A stretch of DNA of 64,000 bases from assembly GCA_036678685.1 (NCBI GenBank), contig JAZIHH010000001.1, positions 228,939 through 292,938 of the forward strand, written 5' to 3'. Positions 43,145-51,939 of this stretch are shown piece by piece. The notes beneath the pieces are model-generated. The model had not been told where the DNA came from and searched no databases. It was given only the letters and a program-made list of their open reading frames with translations. Position numbers and translations under genes: made by a program. This DNA is from JAZIHH01 sp036678685 (GTDB lineage: Bacteria; Bacillota; UBA4882; UBA10575). Each line of letters starts with the position of its first letter. Position 1 is the stretch's first letter.

Positions 43145-43167
43145 AAAAGTACCGGAACGGTACTTTT
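43145..43167 (-). terminator. Terminator of a tiny Lys-rich gene
   Basis: aaaagtaccg and cggtactttt form a perfect 10-bp stem with a 3-base loop, followed on the minus strand by TTTTTTTC. It lies about 50 bases after the 20-codon frame ending at 43217. Confidence 0.75.
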
Positions 43168-43216
43168 CTTATTCCCAAGACTTATAACAAATAAAACATC
43201 AACAGGATCGGCAGGG

Positions 43217-43279
43217 TTATTTCTTTCCCGATTTTTTCGGTTTTTTGGTTTCCTTTTTGGTAGCTTTATCCTTAGCCAC
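43217..43279 (-). CDS. Tiny Lys-rich peptide (20 residues)
   Basis: MAKDKATKKETKKPKKSGKK: ten of 20 residues are Lys. The GTG start has GGGAGGGAGGG 6 bases upstream, an unusually strong ribosome site, and its own terminator follows. These signals argue that it is translated. Very basic peptides of this kind may bind nucleic acid. Function unknown. Confidence 0.5.
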   Translation of the reverse strand: MAKDKATKKETKKPKKSGKK

Positions 43280-43571
43280 TCTGAACCCTCCCTCCCGATA
43301 ACATGTAGATATTATTGTACGCTCTTCATTATTTTCCTGCTATATAAAACCGCCAGGACAAAAATTTTTTAGATTTTTGGTTTACGCCTTTATTAAAAAT
43401 GAGCCCATAGAAAATACCAAAAAAAACCCCGGGAGGGAAAGCCGGCCGGGAAGTGGAGGGGGATTTACCTGCCGGCCCCGGGGCCGGGGATACCCGTCTT
43501 AAGCATGTCATAGAAATGCCCCGTCAACCACTGGTTACCGGAATGAATTAAAAGGCTAAAAAGGCTATTCT

Positions 43572-43922
43572 TCAACTATTTGAATCCGCTTCTCTACCGG
43601 AAACTCCACCAGGTGGCAGTCGGTGGCATAAATTCGCTCCGGTAATACGACCAAAACATTTACGACTTCGCTTTGGTAGGGGAAAGGCCAACCGTGCCTT
43701 TGCCGGAACCGTTTTCCCCGACCGGACAAATGGACCTCTCCCCGGCGAATTGAAAAATCGAAATCCGTGAGGGCTTTCACACCGCAAACCAAAATTATCT
43801 ACAAAACGTCCGTCCATAATATGATGAAACCGATCCACACCGGCGGCGGTTAATCTTTCCACGTCCGAGCCAAGGGAAAGTAGTTGACCGCATAATAAAG
43901 ACGGGGCAATCTTAATCTCCAT
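43572..43922 (-). pseudogene. Fused remnants of rpe-like epimerase and rbsA-like ATPase
   Basis: The first ~45 residues (KIAPSLLCGQLLSLGSDVER, then HHIMDGRFVDNFGL) are the N-terminus of a ribulose/allulose-phosphate 3-epimerase. After that the homology switches to a sugar ABC ATPase start in other frames: GVKALTDFDFSIRRGEV, then, after a +1 shift, VGENGSGKGT, a Walker A loop. Further downstream nothing matches. Both genes are broken by deletion and frameshift, so the ribose-type operon ends here as debris. The 5' end touches the rbsK stop. Confidence 0.65.
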
Positions 43923-43927
43923 TGTCA

Positions 43928-44863
43928 TCAGCCTATTTCACCCCGTCGTAAAGCGATAAATTCCGCAATTTGCTCTTTGGTGGGCAGGGAATCGGTTGTT
44001 CCCGCCTTGCTGACGGTTAAGGCCCCCACGGCATTGCCATAGAGAACCGCCTCGTCGATATCTTTCCCTTCTGAAATAGCATAGGCCAGAGCAGCGGTAA
44101 AGGCGTCTCCCGCACCGGTGGTGTCAACGGGGTTTACACTGTAAGCCGGGTAGCTTCTAAAACCTCTTTTATCGGCAATACAGGCTCCTTTTTCACCCAT
44201 TTTTATTACGACGGTATCAACCTTCCGGTTTAATAAGATTTCCGCCGCCTGACGTCCCGTTTCGTAATCAACGACTTGAATACCGGTTAACATTTCGGCT
44301 TCATATTCATTGGGACTTAAAATAGTAACGCCATCAAAGAAGTCCAAAGGCACGGACTGGGCCGGACCGGCGTCCAGAATGAGCGGAACATCATACTTGT
44401 TGGCAATCCTAATAATAGCGCTTACACTCTCCAAGGGTATTTCCAATTGCGTAAGAATGATCCTGGAGTTTTTAATGACATTCTCCAAGTTTTCTATATC
44501 TTTAACCCCTATGGCATGGTTAGCGTCCGGGACATAAACCAGACCATGTTCTCCATTGGGTTCCACCAAGATAAAGGTGGTGCCGGTCTTTTCTCTTTCG
44601 TCCACATTTATCAGGGCAGTATCAATCTTCTCTTCTTTCAATGTTTCCAGGATCAAACGGCCAAAAGAGTCCTTCCCCACCTTCCCGGCGAGTAAAGCAG
44701 AACCTCCCATTCTTGCAAGGGCTACGGCTTGATTGGCTCCCTTGCCACCGAGCATTTGCTGAAATGAGTTTCCTTTAATCTCATCGCCAAAACGGGGTAA
44801 GATTGGCGTATTGACAAACAAATCCATATTAATACTCCCAATCACCAAAATATTAGAGCTCAT
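43928..44863 (-). CDS. rbsK: Ribokinase-like PfkB sugar kinase
   Basis: 311 residues with the PfkB signatures GGKGANQAVALARMGG near the N-terminus and DTTGAGDAFTAALAYAI (anion hole and catalytic Asp) near residue 250. GSINMDLFV at the start is characteristic of ribokinases. It phosphorylates ribose or a related sugar. The epimerase and ABC transporter downstream are broken, and the DeoR regulator two genes upstream is truncated, so the pathway is probably no longer complete. Confidence 0.9.
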   Translation of the reverse strand: MSSNILVIGSINMDLFVNTPILPRFGDEIKGNSFQQMLGGKGANQAVALARMGGSALLAGKVGKDSFGRLILETLKEEKIDTALINVDEREKTGTTFILVEPNGEHGLVYVPDANHAIGVKDIENLENVIKNSRIILTQLEIPLESVSAIIRIANKYDVPLILDAGPAQSVPLDFFDGVTILSPNEYEAEMLTGIQVVDYETGRQAAEILLNRKVDTVVIKMGEKGACIADKRGFRSYPAYSVNPVDTTGAGDAFTAALAYAISEGKDIDEAVLYGNAVGALTVSKAGTTDSLPTKEQIAEFIALRRGEIG

Positions 44864-44916
44864 CTTCTCCTCCCTCTATTCTGTTGTTGTTTTAGTCGAT
44901 TAAAAAAAAAACGGCC

Positions 44917-45870
44917 TTAATTGGAAACGCCGTATTTTATCTTATTGACCTCATTTATCGCTTCCAACATGGCCGTTTGATTTGCCTCCGGTATGCTTAT
45001 GGTATGGCTTGGAGCCGCAATATAACCGCCACCCTCACTCATGACCAATAAAACTTTTTTTACAGCTTCTTCGACCTCTTCAGGACTACCGAAGCTTAAA
45101 TAGGTTTGGGTATCAAGTCCACCCATAAAACAAAGATCTTTGCCATATTCCTTTTTTAAGCGGTAAATATCATTAGCCGCCGGTTGAATAGGATCGAGAA
45201 CATCACAACCGATTTCGATTAAGTCGGGCACAATTTCTTCAATATGTCCGCAGGAATGTTGGAAAACAAAACCGTTGTATTTTTTAACCACCTCATAAAG
45301 CTTGCTCAATCGCGGTTTAATGAAAACCCGCCATTGGGCAGGGGAAATTAATAAACGGTCCTGCATCCCCCAATCATCGGTAAATCTTACGCCCTCAGTA
45401 CCGGATTTCATTATAGCCTCAGTCAACTTTAGTTGATATTCTGTGATTTTATCCAGTAAGAGTTCAAACTTTCCGGGATGCAAAACTGTAGCCATTAAAC
45501 ACTCTTCCATGCCGAGGATGGCTTGGGCCCGATCAAACAATGGCAGTTCGTTATAAACAAGAATAAGCTTGTCAACCTGTTTATTGGCTTCAATTTGCTT
45601 CTTTAAATCATTGGTAACAAGCTCCCAATCCGTCTCAGAGACGCGCAGCTCCGCAATTGCTTCAATATCCAGGTGGGAATTCCGGTCGATATAACTGCCT
45701 TCCACTTCGGTGGTAGGGATCCAATTAATTCCCCAATCGTCCCGGCCGCCGTCCACCGGACGAACCCTGAGGATCTTTGATTGCAAGGTGAGGATGGAGT
45801 GATAGCGGTAAGGTATCCAAGCGGGATGATCTCTGGTAATTGTCCGAATGACATTTTCCTTTTCTGTCAT
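44917..45870 (-). CDS. Uroporphyrinogen decarboxylase-family protein
   Basis: 317 residues of the URO-D superfamily with TDDWGMQDRLLISP, FQHSCGHIEEIVPDLIEIG and LCFMGGLDTQTYLSFGSPEEV. HSCGH matches the Cys-His pattern of corrinoid or thiol methyltransferases. The ATG at 45870 has GGAGGAG about 9 bases upstream; the 37-codon extension is a chance frame. It lies between a DeoR regulator and rbsK on one strand, so a role in sugar or sugar-derivative catabolism is suggested by context. Many such genes sit in sugar operons without known substrate. Confidence 0.85.
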   Translation of the reverse strand: MTEKENVIRTITRDHPAWIPYRYHSILTLQSKILRVRPVDGGRDDWGINWIPTTEVEGSYIDRNSHLDIEAIAELRVSETDWELVTNDLKKQIEANKQVDKLILVYNELPLFDRAQAILGMEECLMATVLHPGKFELLLDKITEYQLKLTEAIMKSGTEGVRFTDDWGMQDRLLISPAQWRVFIKPRLSKLYEVVKKYNGFVFQHSCGHIEEIVPDLIEIGCDVLDPIQPAANDIYRLKKEYGKDLCFMGGLDTQTYLSFGSPEEVEEAVKKVLLVMSEGGGYIAAPSHTISIPEANQTAMLEAINEVNKIKYGVSN

Positions 45871-45910
45871 GATGCCGGCTCCTCCATTGTTCTGCGTAAG
45901 TAAAAGCGGC

Positions 45911-46253
45911 TTATTTATAATTCTTGGGGGCCACAATAACATTAATACCAATTTCATCGAGTTTGGAAACGGTTTTGGCATCGACGCCCCAATCGGTAAC
46001 CACGGTATCTATTTCATTAATAGTAGCATAAGTAACCAACCCGCGCCGATCAAACTTACTATGGTCAACCAGCAAAATAACTTCCTTGGCTGAATCGATC
46101 ATTCTCCTTTTAATCTGGGCTTCTTCTCTGCTCGTACTGGTAATGCCAAAATCAACGGATACCCCGCTTGCTCCGAGAAAAAGCTTGTCAAAATTATAGT
46201 GTTTTATTTGGTCTTCGGTTTCACCTCCTACCAAATAATAGCCGTCAATAGGC
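45911..46253 (-). pseudogene. DeoR-family regulator, effector-domain fragment
   Basis: The C-terminal ~113 residues of a DeoR sensor domain remain: YYLVGGETEDQIKHYNFDKL, FLGASGVSVDFGITSTSREE and EVILLVDHSKFDRRGLVTYA. The HTH half is missing because an ISLre2 copy starts at 46254. The frame is open right up to the insertion. Without its DNA-binding domain it cannot repress the downstream URO-D-rbsK genes. Confidence 0.85.
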
Positions 46254-47809
46254 GGTTAGTGTAAAATTACTGTAGATTTTATAGAGGAGACATCTTTACT
46301 AAAAGAGAAGAGGAACCTCACATTCGCCAAGAATGAATACCCCCCGAAGGAGGCCGAGGTTCCTCATGGACTTAGTTCGTTTAGTAGAAGAAAAAATCCT
46401 TTCGGTTGTAGAAAGAATTTTTACTGTATTAGATGGTAAAACCGACTATCATAGTTTTGAACTTCAATTAAAGAAAGAGCTTGACGGCCTAGGTTGCGAT
46501 TTATTGGGATATGTCATCGAAACCCTAAAGCAAAAGATTGAAGGGGATGCAAAGCAAGACCCGAATTGGAAGCGTGTCCGAAAAAATGACCGGAAAGAGA
46601 TCTTAACTCTTTTTGGTCCGATCGTCTACCACCGAAGCTATTACCGACATAGAGAAAGCGAAGAATATGCCTACCTGGTTGACAAACAAATTGGTGTCAC
46701 TCCCCACATGCGCGTAGGGGCAACTTTAAAGGCTGAGCTGGCGGAGGCAGCTGCTGGAATGTCGTATGAAGCGGCCACTATCCAGGCCAGCAAGGATAAT
46801 CCCGTGTTAAAGGTTAGCAGGCAAACAGTAGCGTTGTGCGTTAAAGAGTTCAACCCTAAAATCGAACCATTACCGCAAGCCAAAAGACGTGTTTCCGAGT
46901 TATACATAGAAGCTGATGAAGACCACATCAAGGTTAAAGGGCGTAAAGGAACGCAGGCCCGGCTGGTTTATGTCCACGAAGGAATCGAGGATTATCCTCG
47001 TCGTCGGTTAAAACGAGTGAAGTACTTTACCAGCGTCAAAGAGAAACCGGAAGAACTATGGTGGAGAGTATTAGATTACCTTGAAGCCAATTATGAACTT
47101 TCAAGTATTAAGCGGATTTACCTATCTGGAGACGGGGCTCTTTGGATCCGCCAAGGGATGGAATACATCCCCGGAGCCATCTTTATCTTAGACCGATTTC
47201 ACCTGGCGAAATATATTCTAATGGCCACCGCTCATGCTCCGGAACTAAGAAAGCCGTTATACTGGGGGATTAAGTCATTAAACAAACAGAAAGTCCTGGC
47301 GCGTCTTGATGAAGCTTTAAACCGCGCTGAAGAACAGCCACGACAAAAAAGGATTATTGATACCATCAAATATGTGAAGCACAACTGGGATGGAATAGAA
47401 AACGCCGTGAAAAACCCCCACGTAAGCTGTAGCGCTGAGGGCCATGTTAGCCATATTTTGGCCGCCAGGCTCAGTAGTCGCCCAATGGCTTGGAGTCTGC
47501 AAGGGGCGGAGAAAATGGCCAATATGCGAGTGGCCAGGGCCAATGGTGAGTCAGTTAGCAAACAATACCTGGAGGCAAAAACCCCAACTCCAATTATTGT
47601 TGAAATCAAGGACGTAATTCATAAAGAGCTAAAACGCTTAAAGCATACTAAATTATTGGGGAAAGGATATCACAATAATATTCCACTTTTCAGCAGTGGT
47701 AGTAACCTAACGAGAATGGCTTTAAAAGCTTTAAATAAACAAAGTGCAGTTTGACTGTAAGTTCGTTGATGTGAGGTTCAAAAAAATCTACAATGTCTTG
47801 ACACTATCC
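46254..47809 (+). mobile_element. ISLre2-family element, copy A
   Basis: Imperfect ~27-bp inverted ends (ggttagtgtaaaa..tgtagatttt at the left; complement of ggatagtgtcaag..tgtagatttt at the right) enclose one transposase. It cuts the deoR gene. No target duplication is seen. A second copy lies inverted at 56069-57622. Confidence 0.85.
46333..47754 (+). CDS. ISLre2 (UPF0236) transposase, copy A
   Basis: 473 residues, intact. Family landmarks include KRVRKNDRKEILTLFGPIVY with YRHRESEEYAYLVDK, LYIEADEDHIKVKGRKG (likely catalytic Asp/Glu) and IYLSGDGALWIRQGMEYIP. The other copy differs at several residues in the first 165 positions and one near the end, but appears identical between. It may still be mobile. 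Confidence 0.93.
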   Translation: MNTPRRRPRFLMDLVRLVEEKILSVVERIFTVLDGKTDYHSFELQLKKELDGLGCDLLGYVIETLKQKIEGDAKQDPNWKRVRKNDRKEILTLFGPIVYHRSYYRHRESEEYAYLVDKQIGVTPHMRVGATLKAELAEAAAGMSYEAATIQASKDNPVLKVSRQTVALCVKEFNPKIEPLPQAKRRVSELYIEADEDHIKVKGRKGTQARLVYVHEGIEDYPRRRLKRVKYFTSVKEKPEELWWRVLDYLEANYELSSIKRIYLSGDGALWIRQGMEYIPGAIFILDRFHLAKYILMATAHAPELRKPLYWGIKSLNKQKVLARLDEALNRAEEQPRQKRIIDTIKYVKHNWDGIENAVKNPHVSCSAEGHVSHILAARLSSRPMAWSLQGAEKMANMRVARANGESVSKQYLEAKTPTPIIVEIKDVIHKELKRLKHTKLLGKGYHNNIPLFSSGSNLTRMALKALNKQSAV

Positions 47810-47824
47810 AGGATGGGCGGGCGG

Positions 47825-47853
47825 TTGACGTCCAGACGATGCTATATTATAAT
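47825..47853 (+). promoter_or_regulatory. Promoter of glpP
   Basis: TTGACG (47825-47830) and TATAAT (47848-47853) are separated by exactly 17 bases. The site lies 15 bases beyond the ISLre2 end and about 100 bases before glpP. Confidence 0.8.
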
Positions 47854-47910
47854 ATAAGTGAAAATAATTATTGATTGCGTATTCCAACTGTGATATAGAG
47901 AAAAGGAGAA

Positions 47911-47936
47911 ACGTCACAGACCGGTGACGTTTTTTC
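47911..47936 (+). terminator. Leader terminator before glpP
   Basis: acgtcac/gtgacgt form a perfect 7-bp stem followed by TTTTTT, between the promoter and the glpP start. This is the expected place for attenuation, so GlpP may regulate its own gene. Confidence 0.65.
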
Positions 47937-47952
47937 ATTTGCGGGGCAGGTG

Positions 47953-48525
47953 ATGAAAACGAAGAAGGAGCTCCTTAATCAACTGGAAGCTTATCCGATC
48001 ATTGCTGCGGTACGGGATGAAGAAGGAATGGCCCGGGCGCTGGCTTCACCGGTTAAAGTGATTTTTCTCTTAAACGGGACCTTAAGCAATATTCGTTCCC
48101 GGATCAACCAGGTCAAGGAAAGCGGAAAAGTAGTCTTTGTCCATTTGGAGATGATGTCGGGGTTAAGTAAAGACCAGGCCGCGGTGGAGTTTTTGCATAT
48201 GGAGATGAAACCGACCGGGATTTTAACCACCAAACCTAACTTGATCCCCAAAGCGCGCAGTTTGGGTTTGATTACCATTCAACGTTTATTCATGCTGGAT
48301 TCCCTCTCCATTCAAACGGGAATCAAGATGGTCAACTTGAACCGGCCCGATTTGGTTGAGATTATGCCAGCGATTATCCCTAAAGTTATTGTCAGGGTGA
48401 AGAAAGAAAGCCCGATCCCGATTATCGCCGGGGGAATGGTGGAAACCAAAGAAGAGATTATCGGGCTGTTAAAAGTGGGCGCCCTTGCCGTGTCGACAAG
48501 CAAAACCGATTTATGGTATTTATAA
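47953..48525 (+). CDS. glpP: Glycerol-3-phosphate-responsive antiterminator GlpP
   Basis: About 190 residues in a TIM-barrel-like fold. Family segments include YPIIAAVRDEEGMARALASP, VIFLLNGTLSNI, GKVVFVHLEMMSGLSKDQAAV and PIPIIAGGMVETKEEI. In Bacillus, GlpP with glycerol-3-phosphate binds leader mRNA and prevents termination ahead of glpF/glpK and glpD. Three terminator-type leaders lie in this locus, before glpP, the dehydrogenase and glpK. GTG at 47950 is an alternative start just before ATG 47953. Confidence 0.93.
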   Translation: MKTKKELLNQLEAYPIIAAVRDEEGMARALASPVKVIFLLNGTLSNIRSRINQVKESGKVVFVHLEMMSGLSKDQAAVEFLHMEMKPTGILTTKPNLIPKARSLGLITIQRLFMLDSLSIQTGIKMVNLNRPDLVEIMPAIIPKVIVRVKKESPIPIIAGGMVETKEEIIGLLKVGALAVSTSKTDLWYL

Positions 48526-48574
48526 CCCGATTGTCTTATAAAAAAATATAAGTTTGGTTCGGAGACGAAGAGAA

Positions 48575-48616
48575 GACCAAATAGGACGCGAAGGCGTCTA
48601 TTTGGTCCTTTTATTT
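48575..48616 (+). terminator. Leader terminator, probable GlpP target, before the dehydrogenase
   Basis: gaccaaatag(g)acgc pairs with gcgtctatttggtc, a 14-bp stem with one bulge, followed by ctttta. It lies between glpP and the dehydrogenase (start 48708). The purine-rich run just before it (ggagacgaagagaag) could be the antiterminator side. Confidence 0.75.
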
Positions 48617-48707
48617 TCCAAAAACGGTTGGGCCGGCCTATCACGCTTAGGAATGATGGCCTTGGGGAATTTTAGATCATTTTGTTAATTTAAGGAGGTA
48701 AAGGAGA

Positions 48708-50180
48708 ATGTCCATACCCGAAGTTGATGTCCTTGTGATCGGCGGGGGAGTGGTGGGGGCGGCGCTCCTCCGTGAACTCTCCCGTTATGAGCTGGCTCTT
48801 TTGCTGGTGGAGAAAGAAGCGGATGTCTCGTTTGGCACTTCCAAAGCAAACAGCGGAATTGTCCACTCAGGCCTTCATGACCGGCCGGGGACGCTAAAAG
48901 CCCATTTGTCCGTCCGGGGTTGCCGGCTGTTTCCGGAACTAGCAGCCGAACTGGGGTTTTTATACAAACAAAACGGGGCGGTGGTGGTCGCCCGTTCCAG
49001 TGAAGAAATGGCCGGGCTGGAAAAGTTGCTGGAAAACGGCCGGGCCAATGGGGTAAAGGGGCTTTCCTTAATAAACCGGGAAGAGTTGAGACGGCTCGAG
49101 CCAAACTTAGCGCCGGACCTGGCCGGCGGGCTTTTGGCGCCCAGCGGGGGAATTGTGGTTCCCTTTGACCTGGTTTTTGCCTTGACCGAAAACGCGGTGG
49201 CCAATGGCGCCAAATTGATGGTTGGCACTGAGGTGCTGGGGATTAAGGAAGAAAAAGACGGCTTTCTGGTACGGACCAATCGCCGGCCCCTCCGGGCCAA
49301 GGTCATTGTTAACGCCGCCGGTTTACACGGGGGAGAAGTGGCGGCGATGATTGGCGACCACTCGATCCAGATTTATGCCCGGAAGGGAGAAGAATACATT
49401 TTCGACCGGAAGCTGGAAGGATTGGTGCAACGGACCATCTTTCCGCTGCCGTCCAAAGTTTCAAAGGGGATTCTGGTCATCCCCACGGTGGACGGTAATA
49501 TCATGATCGGGCCGACAGCGCACCGGGTGGAAGATTACGATTTGAGCACCTCCCCGGCCGGCTGGAACGAAGTTTATTCCGAAGCCCGGAAGCTGGTTCC
49601 CGCCTTGCAAGCGAAAGATCTGATTACGGCCTTTTCCGGCTTGCGGGCGGTCGGACCGACCGGGGATTTTATCATTGCTCCCTCCGCCGTTTCGCCCCGC
49701 TTTATTAATGCCGCCGGCATTGAATCGCCGGGCTTGACGGCGGCGCCGGCCATTGCCGAATATATCGTGGAACTGATCAAAGAGAGCGGACTACGTTTGC
49801 GGCGGAAGCGGGATTTTAATCCCTTCCGGCCGGTGGTCCGTTTGCGGGAGTTGAATCCCCGGGGCCAAGCGGACTTGATGCAGAAAGACCCGGCTTACGG
49901 GCAAATTGTCTGCCGGTGCGAAATGGTCAGCGCGGGCGAGATCCGGGATGCGGTGCGGCGCGGTGCGACCACTTTGGACGGGGTCAAGCTGCGGACCAGA
50001 AGCGGAATGGGCCGATGCCAGGGGGGATTTTGCACCCCCAGGCTCATCCGGTTGCTCAGCGCGGAACTGGGCTTACCGCCGGAGGAGATCAGTAAAAACG
50101 GACCCGGCAGCGAATTGCTGTTTGGGAGGTTAAGGGGAGGCCGGGAGGAGAAGACAAAGGAGGAGAAAGAAGATGCTTAA
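48708..50180 (+). CDS. GlpA-like glycerol-3-phosphate dehydrogenase (FAD, BFD-like domain)
   Basis: 490 residues. The N-terminal FAD motif is VLVIGGGVVGAALLRELSRY; KANSGIVHSGLHDRPGTLKA fits the DAO/GlpA group. The C-terminal ~90 residues form a bacterioferritin-associated-ferredoxin-like domain with four Cys (VCRCEMVSAGE and RCQGGFCTPR) that binds a [2Fe-2S] cluster. It oxidises glycerol-3-phosphate to dihydroxyacetone phosphate. It lies after a GlpP-type leader and overlaps the next gene by 8 bases. Relatives include L-2-hydroxyglutarate oxidases, but context favours glycerol-3-phosphate. Confidence 0.85.
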   Translation: MSIPEVDVLVIGGGVVGAALLRELSRYELALLLVEKEADVSFGTSKANSGIVHSGLHDRPGTLKAHLSVRGCRLFPELAAELGFLYKQNGAVVVARSSEEMAGLEKLLENGRANGVKGLSLINREELRRLEPNLAPDLAGGLLAPSGGIVVPFDLVFALTENAVANGAKLMVGTEVLGIKEEKDGFLVRTNRRPLRAKVIVNAAGLHGGEVAAMIGDHSIQIYARKGEEYIFDRKLEGLVQRTIFPLPSKVSKGILVIPTVDGNIMIGPTAHRVEDYDLSTSPAGWNEVYSEARKLVPALQAKDLITAFSGLRAVGPTGDFIIAPSAVSPRFINAAGIESPGLTAAPAIAEYIVELIKESGLRLRRKRDFNPFRPVVRLRELNPRGQADLMQKDPAYGQIVCRCEMVSAGEIRDAVRRGATTLDGVKLRTRSGMGRCQGGFCTPRLIRLLSAELGLPPEEISKNGPGSELLFGRLRGGREEKTKEEKEDA

Positions 50181-51426
50181 CACCAGAGAAGTTGACCTTG
50201 TTGTTATCGGCGGCGGGCCGGCGGGAATGGCGGCCGCGGCGGCCGCCGCCGGAGCCGGGGTGGAAAAGATTGTCCTTTTGGAACGCCAGGAAAAGCTGGG
50301 GGGTATTTTACCCCAGTGCATCCATAACGGTTTTGGCCTCCGTTTTTTCAAAGAAGAATTGACCGGCCCGGAGTATGCCCACCGGTTTATCCTTGAACTG
50401 AAAAAATACCCCCAAATTCAAGTTAAGACCGGCACGATGGTGATGAAGATCACCGCCGGCCGGCAGGTGGTGACGGCCGGCGCCGCGGAGGGACTGGTTT
50501 GTTACCAGGCCCGCGCTGTGATTTTCGCCATGGGTTGCCGGGAACGTCCGCGGGGGGCGATTAATATTCCGGGAACAAGGCCGGCGGGGATCTATACGGC
50601 CGGCTCGCTCCAGTACTTGATGAATATTGAAGGGTTTATACCCGGGCGGGAGGCGGTGATTTTAGGCTCCGGGGATGTCGGTTTGATTATGGCGCGCCGT
50701 TTGACCCTGGAGGGGATACGCGTCAAGGCGGTATTGGAACTAATGCCCTTTTCCAGCGGGTTAAACCGTAATGTGGTGCAGTGTCTTGAGGATTTCAACA
50801 TTCCGTTGTATTTAAGCCATACGGTCACAGCGATTCACGGGCAAAAACGGATAGAAAGAGTAAGCGTCGCGCCGGTTGACGCGGATTTGCGGCCGGTGGT
50901 GGAAAAGGAGTTTGACCTGTCTTGTGATACTTTGGTTCTTTCCGTCGGCCTGATCCCCGAGAATGAACTTTCATTACAGGCCGGGGTGGAACTGGATCCG
51001 GCAACCGGCGGACCGGTGGTCGATTCTTTTTACCAGACTACGGTGGATGGGATCTTTGCCTGCGGCAACGTCGTCCACGTCCATGACCTGGTGGATGACG
51101 TCAGCACCGAAAGCATCGTTGCCGGACGGGCGGCCGCCGCCTATCTTAGGGGGGAAATAGGGAGAAACCGGTGGTTTCCGGTAAAAGCGGGCCGGAATAT
51201 CCGTTCCGTTGTCCCGCAGCGGATTGTCGCCGGGCAGGCGACCCCCCTCTATATCCGCGCCTGTTTCCCCGAGAGAAATGCCCTGCTCTGCATAGGCAAT
51301 AGACAGTCCAGACGGCGGGTGGTATCGCCCGGCGAAACCATTTACTATACGGTGAAACCGGAAGATACCGCTACAACCGGTGGTTTCTTCACGGTGAGCC
51401 TGGAAGGGGGAGAGGCTGATGACTGA
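50173..51426 (+). CDS. FAD-dependent pyridine nucleotide-disulfide-type reductase of the glp trio
   Basis: 417 residues. The FAD loop VIGGGPAGMAAAAAAAGAG is followed by GGILPQCIHNGFGLRFFKEE and a second nucleotide-binding loop, EAVILGSGDVGLIMARRL. FACGNVVHVHDLVDDVSTES closes the FAD site. No redox-active CxxC of thioredoxin reductases is seen. It probably accepts electrons from the GlpA-like enzyme and passes them to NAD or a quinone. It overlaps both neighbours by 8 bases, so the three are made together. Confidence 0.85.
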   Translation: MLNTREVDLVVIGGGPAGMAAAAAAAGAGVEKIVLLERQEKLGGILPQCIHNGFGLRFFKEELTGPEYAHRFILELKKYPQIQVKTGTMVMKITAGRQVVTAGAAEGLVCYQARAVIFAMGCRERPRGAINIPGTRPAGIYTAGSLQYLMNIEGFIPGREAVILGSGDVGLIMARRLTLEGIRVKAVLELMPFSSGLNRNVVQCLEDFNIPLYLSHTVTAIHGQKRIERVSVAPVDADLRPVVEKEFDLSCDTLVLSVGLIPENELSLQAGVELDPATGGPVVDSFYQTTVDGIFACGNVVHVHDLVDDVSTESIVAGRAAAAYLRGEIGRNRWFPVKAGRNIRSVVPQRIVAGQATPLYIRACFPERNALLCIGNRQSRRRVVSPGETIYYTVKPEDTATTGGFFTVSLEGGEADD

Positions 51427-51793
51427 GTTGACCTGTATCTTGTGTCCGCTCGGCTGCCGGATTAGAGTTGAACGGGAAGAAGACGGCTTGAAAATAACCG
51501 GTTATGATTGTCCCAGGGGTTTGGCGTACGCCCGTGAGGAGATGACCGCCCCCAAGCGGATTTTGACCGCCGTCGTGAAAGTGGCAGGGGGAGAGAGCGG
51601 CGAAAGCATGCTCCCGGTGAAGACCAAGACGGCGATCCCGAAAGAAAAAATTTTCCCCGCGATGGAGGAGATCAAGGCCATTACCGTCTTTCCCCCGGTA
51701 AAGATCGGCCAGGTGATCAAGGAGAACCTGGCGGGAACCGGCGTTCCCCTGGTGGCAACCGCACCGCTTCCTGATGATGATTACAGATCATGA
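51419..51793 (+). CDS. DUF1667 protein (Cys-rich third member of the glp trio)
   Basis: 124 residues. The N-terminus has LTCILCPLGCRI, and a fourth Cys lies in GYDCPRGLAYA, giving C-x2-C-x3-C plus C, likely an iron-sulfur or metal site. FPAMEEIKAITVFPPVKIGQ is typical of the family. DUF1667 proteins nearly always follow a GlpA-like enzyme and an FAD reductase; electron transfer or complex assembly is the likely role. Confidence 0.88.
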   Translation: MTELTCILCPLGCRIRVEREEDGLKITGYDCPRGLAYAREEMTAPKRILTAVVKVAGGESGESMLPVKTKTAIPKEKIFPAMEEIKAITVFPPVKIGQVIKENLAGTGVPLVATAPLPDDDYRS

Positions 51794-51883
51794 CCGGAAA
51801 TGGACTATAGGTTGGATCCCTTTTTTGTTGATAATTGAGTGAAAAATTTTTCTCGTCCAATAATGTATAGTTAACAAAAAAAG

Positions 51884-51910
51884 AAGCTTGCTATTATATA
51901 TAGCAAGCTT
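51884..51910 (-). terminator. Terminator between the glp trio and the membrane hydrolase
   Basis: aagcttgctat/atagcaagctt form a perfect 11-bp stem around five bases. On the minus strand CTTTTTTT follows, so it ends the hydrolase transcript; on the plus strand it can end the glp trio less efficiently. Confidence 0.75.
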
Positions 51911-51939
51911 TAAATGTCTTATCATGAAAGATGTTTAGT

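Noticed and set aside
43139..43372. A 77-codon plus-strand frame after dinB
   Set aside because: It reads through a terminator hairpin and is antisense to the Lys-rich peptide gene with better signals.
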